Shown here piece after piece: positions 60,291 to 64,000 of a stretch of 64,000 nucleotides of DNA; the stretch's first letter is position 1, and each line of letters starts with the position of its first letter. The notes below the pieces were generated by a model. It did no database searches and was not told the DNA's origin. It saw only the letters and a list, made by a program, of their open reading frames with translations. Source of the DNA: Syngnathus acus. Its lineage: Eukaryota; Chordata; Actinopteri; Syngnathiformes; Syngnathidae. A program made the translations under genes and the position numbers. Location: contig NC_051088.1 in the NCBI RefSeq assembly GCF_901709675.1, positions 17,206,193 through 17,270,192 of the forward strand, written 5' to 3'.

Positions 60291-62478
60291 CTTTATCTCA
60301 TAGTCTCGCTTATTTAAAAAAAAAAAGAAAAGCCAAAAGAGTTCAATTTGAAGTTTTGGATGCGAAAAAGTTTCATGTCAACAGTGCTTTTGATTAAAAA
60401 TGCGCAAATGTTACCGTGGTTCTCAAACTTTTCGCATCATCTAAAAGAATACTTGTTTTCACATCGCCATATTAAGAAGCATCTCATCTTAAATGCGCAT
60501 CGAAGTGCGAGGATCGAGCGTCCAGGAGGTTCCACAGGTTAGCGTTTCTATCTCCTCCATTGTAACATATGACAACGGGCGTCCACCGGCTGGATCGTAA
60601 ACGACATAGACCTTCAAATTAAATTGTTAGGTTGTGTCGTTGATGTCTAGGTCATGACTTTGATAACTGTGAATGACCTGGCGGTAGATTTGCAGGAATT
60701 ATGTTGCTATCCCTTTATCAATGAAAGGCAGGTAGATACATTTCAGAAAAAAATAGTATATTAAGGACCTTCATTGCCCACCAATGATGTGCGCATGGAA
60801 AATAAACAGTAAGAAGGGTTAAAACGTTGTCAGTGTCTTGTGCGTGTTTTTTTCTCCATCTGCGTACGTCTGAGGAGCCGCGTGTGCTCGTGCGCAAGTG
60901 GAACAGGAGAAGGGGGGACTCGGAAGGACGACGGGGGTGAAAATAGGTCACCCCATTAAAACAAAAAGCTTGCTGCCGACATCGCAACAGTCTGCCGAAT
61001 TTTCATTGGTGGCTTTGTCTCCATGGCAACAGGTTAACCTTGAGGCAGGAGTCACGTGGTCGAGTGAGTCTACTCGCGCTGTCTTGAAAGACGCGGCGTG
61101 CGTGCGTACGTCGTGTGACATCCGCGTCGCGAGCCCAAACACGCGTGGATGTGTGGGGGTGGGGGACCACACAACGTCTTCGCCATAGTACGACGTGAAT
61201 GAGTGCATGGATGAGAGCGTCGGACTCATAGAGACTCGCGGTCGAGGAAAAGGTCACATCGGATGAGAGATCATTAGAATCACGCAGTCATCACGACGCG
61301 TGCATCCGTGCGTGCGTGGGGATAAACATGACTTATGCTGCTCTTTTTTTGGTGCAAACCCACAAATGACACGTTGATCGTTTATTTAATACGTACACAC
61401 CCACCGCACCTTCTGCAAAGGACAAGCGTTGCTGATGGATGAATGTGGAAATAAGCGTCCCTAAACGAGGTGCGCGGAGGAAATCGCTTGCTGTTCTTGA
61501 GTGCTGACTATTTATAATCACCACTGACCTCTGTAGGACATTAAGTGTATGACAACAAAGAATTGGCAAATTTGACGTTATTCTGTGTTTTTGCTAAAGT
61601 GGTTTAAGTACTCACGCTGGAAGTACTGTACCGACATTGATATAACAATAAATTAAAAAATCTATATATTATTGCTGTAAGAGGTAGATATGACTTGTTT
61701 TAACCTGTAGGCAAGTAAAAAAAAAAGTAGCTTTTAGAGTAACTTTTGGAACAATGCACATACTTTAAGAACATCAGTACATTCAAGATTTTTTAACAGT
61801 ATTATGAGATGCAACTGGACTGAGGCAGCACTTACAATTAAGCAGATTCAAGGCATGGACTTAAGTGAGTAGGCCCCTCATGGCTGAGGCCCGAGGGCAG
61901 CTATCTTAAATGTGCAGATGGTATTTTTACAGATTTATGGATCCCTTCACGGTCTACGTCATGATGTCACGGTGCTAGGACCTATTTGGCACGGTTAGCT
62001 GGAGACAAAAGAGAGCCAGCAGTCAATGGCACTACTTTTATGAAGAAAAATCTCTTGTGGTTTAGTTTGGAGAAAACTAAACTAAAACTTTAAATAATAT
62101 CACATCCCAATTCCCAGCCCCTGCTAGTGAAATGTGGAAATTGATCATTACCAGCTGAAGTGCCAGTTAGTCTTTATGCCCTTGACAATGTTTCAACTTT
62201 AATAAGCAGAGTATGAACAGAGTATGAACATTTTAGTATCATAACACAAAAAAATACGAGTGGAAAGTTGTTACAATGAATCCCTGGGGGGAAAAAAACG
62301 TTAATATTAACACTATTATTGCTTGCGGTCACAAGATTGCTGCTGTCTCAAAGTCATGAGATTCCTGAAGATGTTGAACAGGTTGACCCAAACTCACCTG
62401 CTATTAAAAATCAACATTGGGCCAAGAGTTCAGACCATTTAACGACAGTGAAAACACACCACAAAGTTGTTTGGCGCA
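60291..62478. other. Intergenic/uckl1 3' UTR, no gene seen
   Basis: A CpG-bearing patch at 60840-61330 has no recognisable coding sequence. The rest is AT-rich. A minus-strand AATAAA at 61381-61386 could end a uckl1 transcript with a 1.1-kb 3' UTR. Confidence 0.4.
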
Positions 62479-64000
62479 TCAGTGTGGCCTCTGTTCCTGG
62501 TCCTCATCAGTGCATTTCTCAAATCCATCTGTGCCAAAGTAACGATCCCCAAAGTCCCCTGAAAGCACACAAGCATGATATATACCCAATAGCCTGTTTT
62601 TGGTGCACTGAATTTCGGAACGGCAAATTCGAGCAACAGATGCTGACTCAAGATTTGGGAATGAGCTGGCCTGCTCTACAAGAAATCATAACAGTTGGAT
62701 ACGTGTTTTCAAAAATGTACAGACAATTAAATTAAGTTGGCCTATCAAGGTTATGGTGCATTTTCAGTTCATCGTGAAATTTCATCGGAAACCCCATTAG
62801 CCTGAAAATTTTATAGGAATGTGTGTTTGGGTCACGTGTAGGAGCTGCTCTCTACCAAGCTGTGAATAAGAAAGCGGGGGGGTGACTTCTTACCGATGCC
62901 GGGAATGACGTGCAAAGAGTGGTCCAGGCTCTTGTCCACAGCCGTGGTGATGATTTTCACTTTGGGGAAGGCGTAGGCCACCGAATGCACACCCAGTTCA
63001 GCCATCAGCAGCGACACCAGCAGAATCTTCTCCTCTTGCACTTCGTGGTCCTGCATGCACACACACGCTATCTAGTGTTTTTTTTTTTTTGTTGCTCCAC
63101 ATTTAGTAAACTAGACACATTCTGTACAATGCTGCTGTTCTCATTCATAAGTATAATGCACACAACTTGATGTACTATTCTTTTTATGTATTCATGTACC
63201 ACTCAGTCACGCTACAGCGAGTGTTAATACTGCTAGCTAGCATTTATTACTCGACTCTGGAAAAAAATGAGTTGAATTTACTCAATTTTATTTTGTCAAG
63301 TGGTAGCACAATATGAAATCTATTGGCTCCAGAGACATTATTTAAAAAAAGGTATCTTGATCCAGATGACTTTACTTCAACCATTTTCAGAAATAAATGC
63401 GAGTAAAGTCAATGTTTTTTTTTTCCCAGTGATATACGAAATTCTGCCATTATGTTTGTATACAATGCTGCCTTGAGATATACAATTATTTTTGCCACGA
63501 GCATGCTAGTGGCTCAAAACACCCATCCCAAATGATCTTTCCTCATTGGAGCAAATGGAAATACCATTAATCTGTTCCAGTCGCAATTTAAGAATGCCAC
63601 GTCATGTCTGGGACTATGTATTCATAGTAAACTGCATTCCATGCTACTTGCAATCTAATGAGATCAATAGAATTCCGTAAAAGTGCACTGTGTAATATTT
63701 TGATTCTTCATAAGGACAAATAGTAGGCACAGCTCACACTATGATGAAATACAGGTTGACAAGTCACAAGGATTAATCATGCCTATGCTGTGTCAAAAAA
63801 TGACTTTTGTCATCTTGGTCAGGTCTCATAGGTGGCCATAATATTGTGGCGGTGTACTGCATGAATATGAATGTGTTTTGTGTGCGTGTGTGACTGGGCG
63901 AACCCACCAGAAGCACTCGAACAGCCATCATGGCAGCAGCCCCGGTGGACACGGTGCTGTCCATGAGAATGACGTGATCTTCGCTGATGTCTTTGGGCAG
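62479..64000 (-). CDS. uckl1: Uridine-cytidine kinase-like 1, C-terminal exons (partial)
   Basis: Three coding exons are visible, the gene running off the right edge: 63908-64000 (cut), 62894-63050 and 62479-62558 with the stop at 62479-62481. They read [20 protein letters not shown], then [11 protein letters not shown] joined to [40 protein letters not shown] and [17 protein letters not shown] follow, ending in an acidic tail ([13 protein letters not shown]). This is the C-terminal uracil phosphoribosyltransferase-like domain of UCKL1. The VSTGAAAM segment forms its phosphoribosyl-diphosphate-type loop. UCKL1 is predicted to act in uridine salvage; the kinase domain lies outside the window. 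All joins are GT-AG and in phase. Confidence 0.95.

Overview
This window is vertebrate nuclear DNA, most likely from a ray-finned (teleost) fish. The genes are split into short GT-AG exons, the introns are compact, (GT)n, (CCAT)n and other simple repeats are common, and there are relics of typical teleost mobile elements (Tc1/mariner, short palindromic MITEs, a tRNA-derived SINE). The protein-coding content reproduces a known block of human chromosome 20q13.33: ppdpf, tpd52l2, dnajc5, gid8, slc17a9, ythdf1, lime1 and uckl1. All eight were recognised from their translated exons. The species cannot be named from the sequence alone.

Layout. 1-10.2 kb has no gene I can prove: T-rich, UTR-like sequence with a poly(A) signal near 3.69 kb, simple repeats, palindromic MITEs, a SINE relic and one possible orphan terminal exon at 7.19 kb. 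ppdpf (minus) lies at 10.2-11.8 kb. At 13.6-19.5 kb there is a striking tRNA-Glu gene cluster: 27 full-length copies and several fragments in two arms facing each other as a giant inverted repeat, centred at 17,041.5, around a block of nested palindromes. tpd52l2 (minus, 3' end not found) lies at 20.4-23.5 kb and dnajc5 (minus) at 25.9-30.5 kb. gid8 (plus, 31.8-33.1 kb) diverges from dnajc5. slc17a9 (plus) is at 35.1-41.2 kb and has a Tc1 relic in one intron. ythdf1 (minus) at 43.9-47.7 kb is tail-to-tail with slc17a9 and head-to-head with lime1 (plus, 53.3-58.0 kb). uckl1 (minus) starts beyond the right edge; its last three coding exons are at 62.5-64.0 kb.

The coding genes do not form one pathway; they are a conserved syntenic neighbourhood. 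The products are a progenitor-proliferation factor, a coiled-coil trafficking protein, the synaptic-vesicle J-protein CSP-alpha, a CTLH ubiquitin-ligase subunit, the vesicular nucleotide transporter, an m6A reader, a lymphocyte membrane adaptor and a uridine kinase-like protein. dnajc5 (synaptic-vesicle chaperone) and slc17a9 (vesicular ATP loading) both act at secretory vesicles. The most unusual part is the palindromic tRNA-Glu array. Its core alternates CTC-anticodon and TTC-derived copies every 161-162 bp. Some copies carry a five-base inversion inside the T-stem/acceptor palindrome, and the anticodon class has switched between copies.
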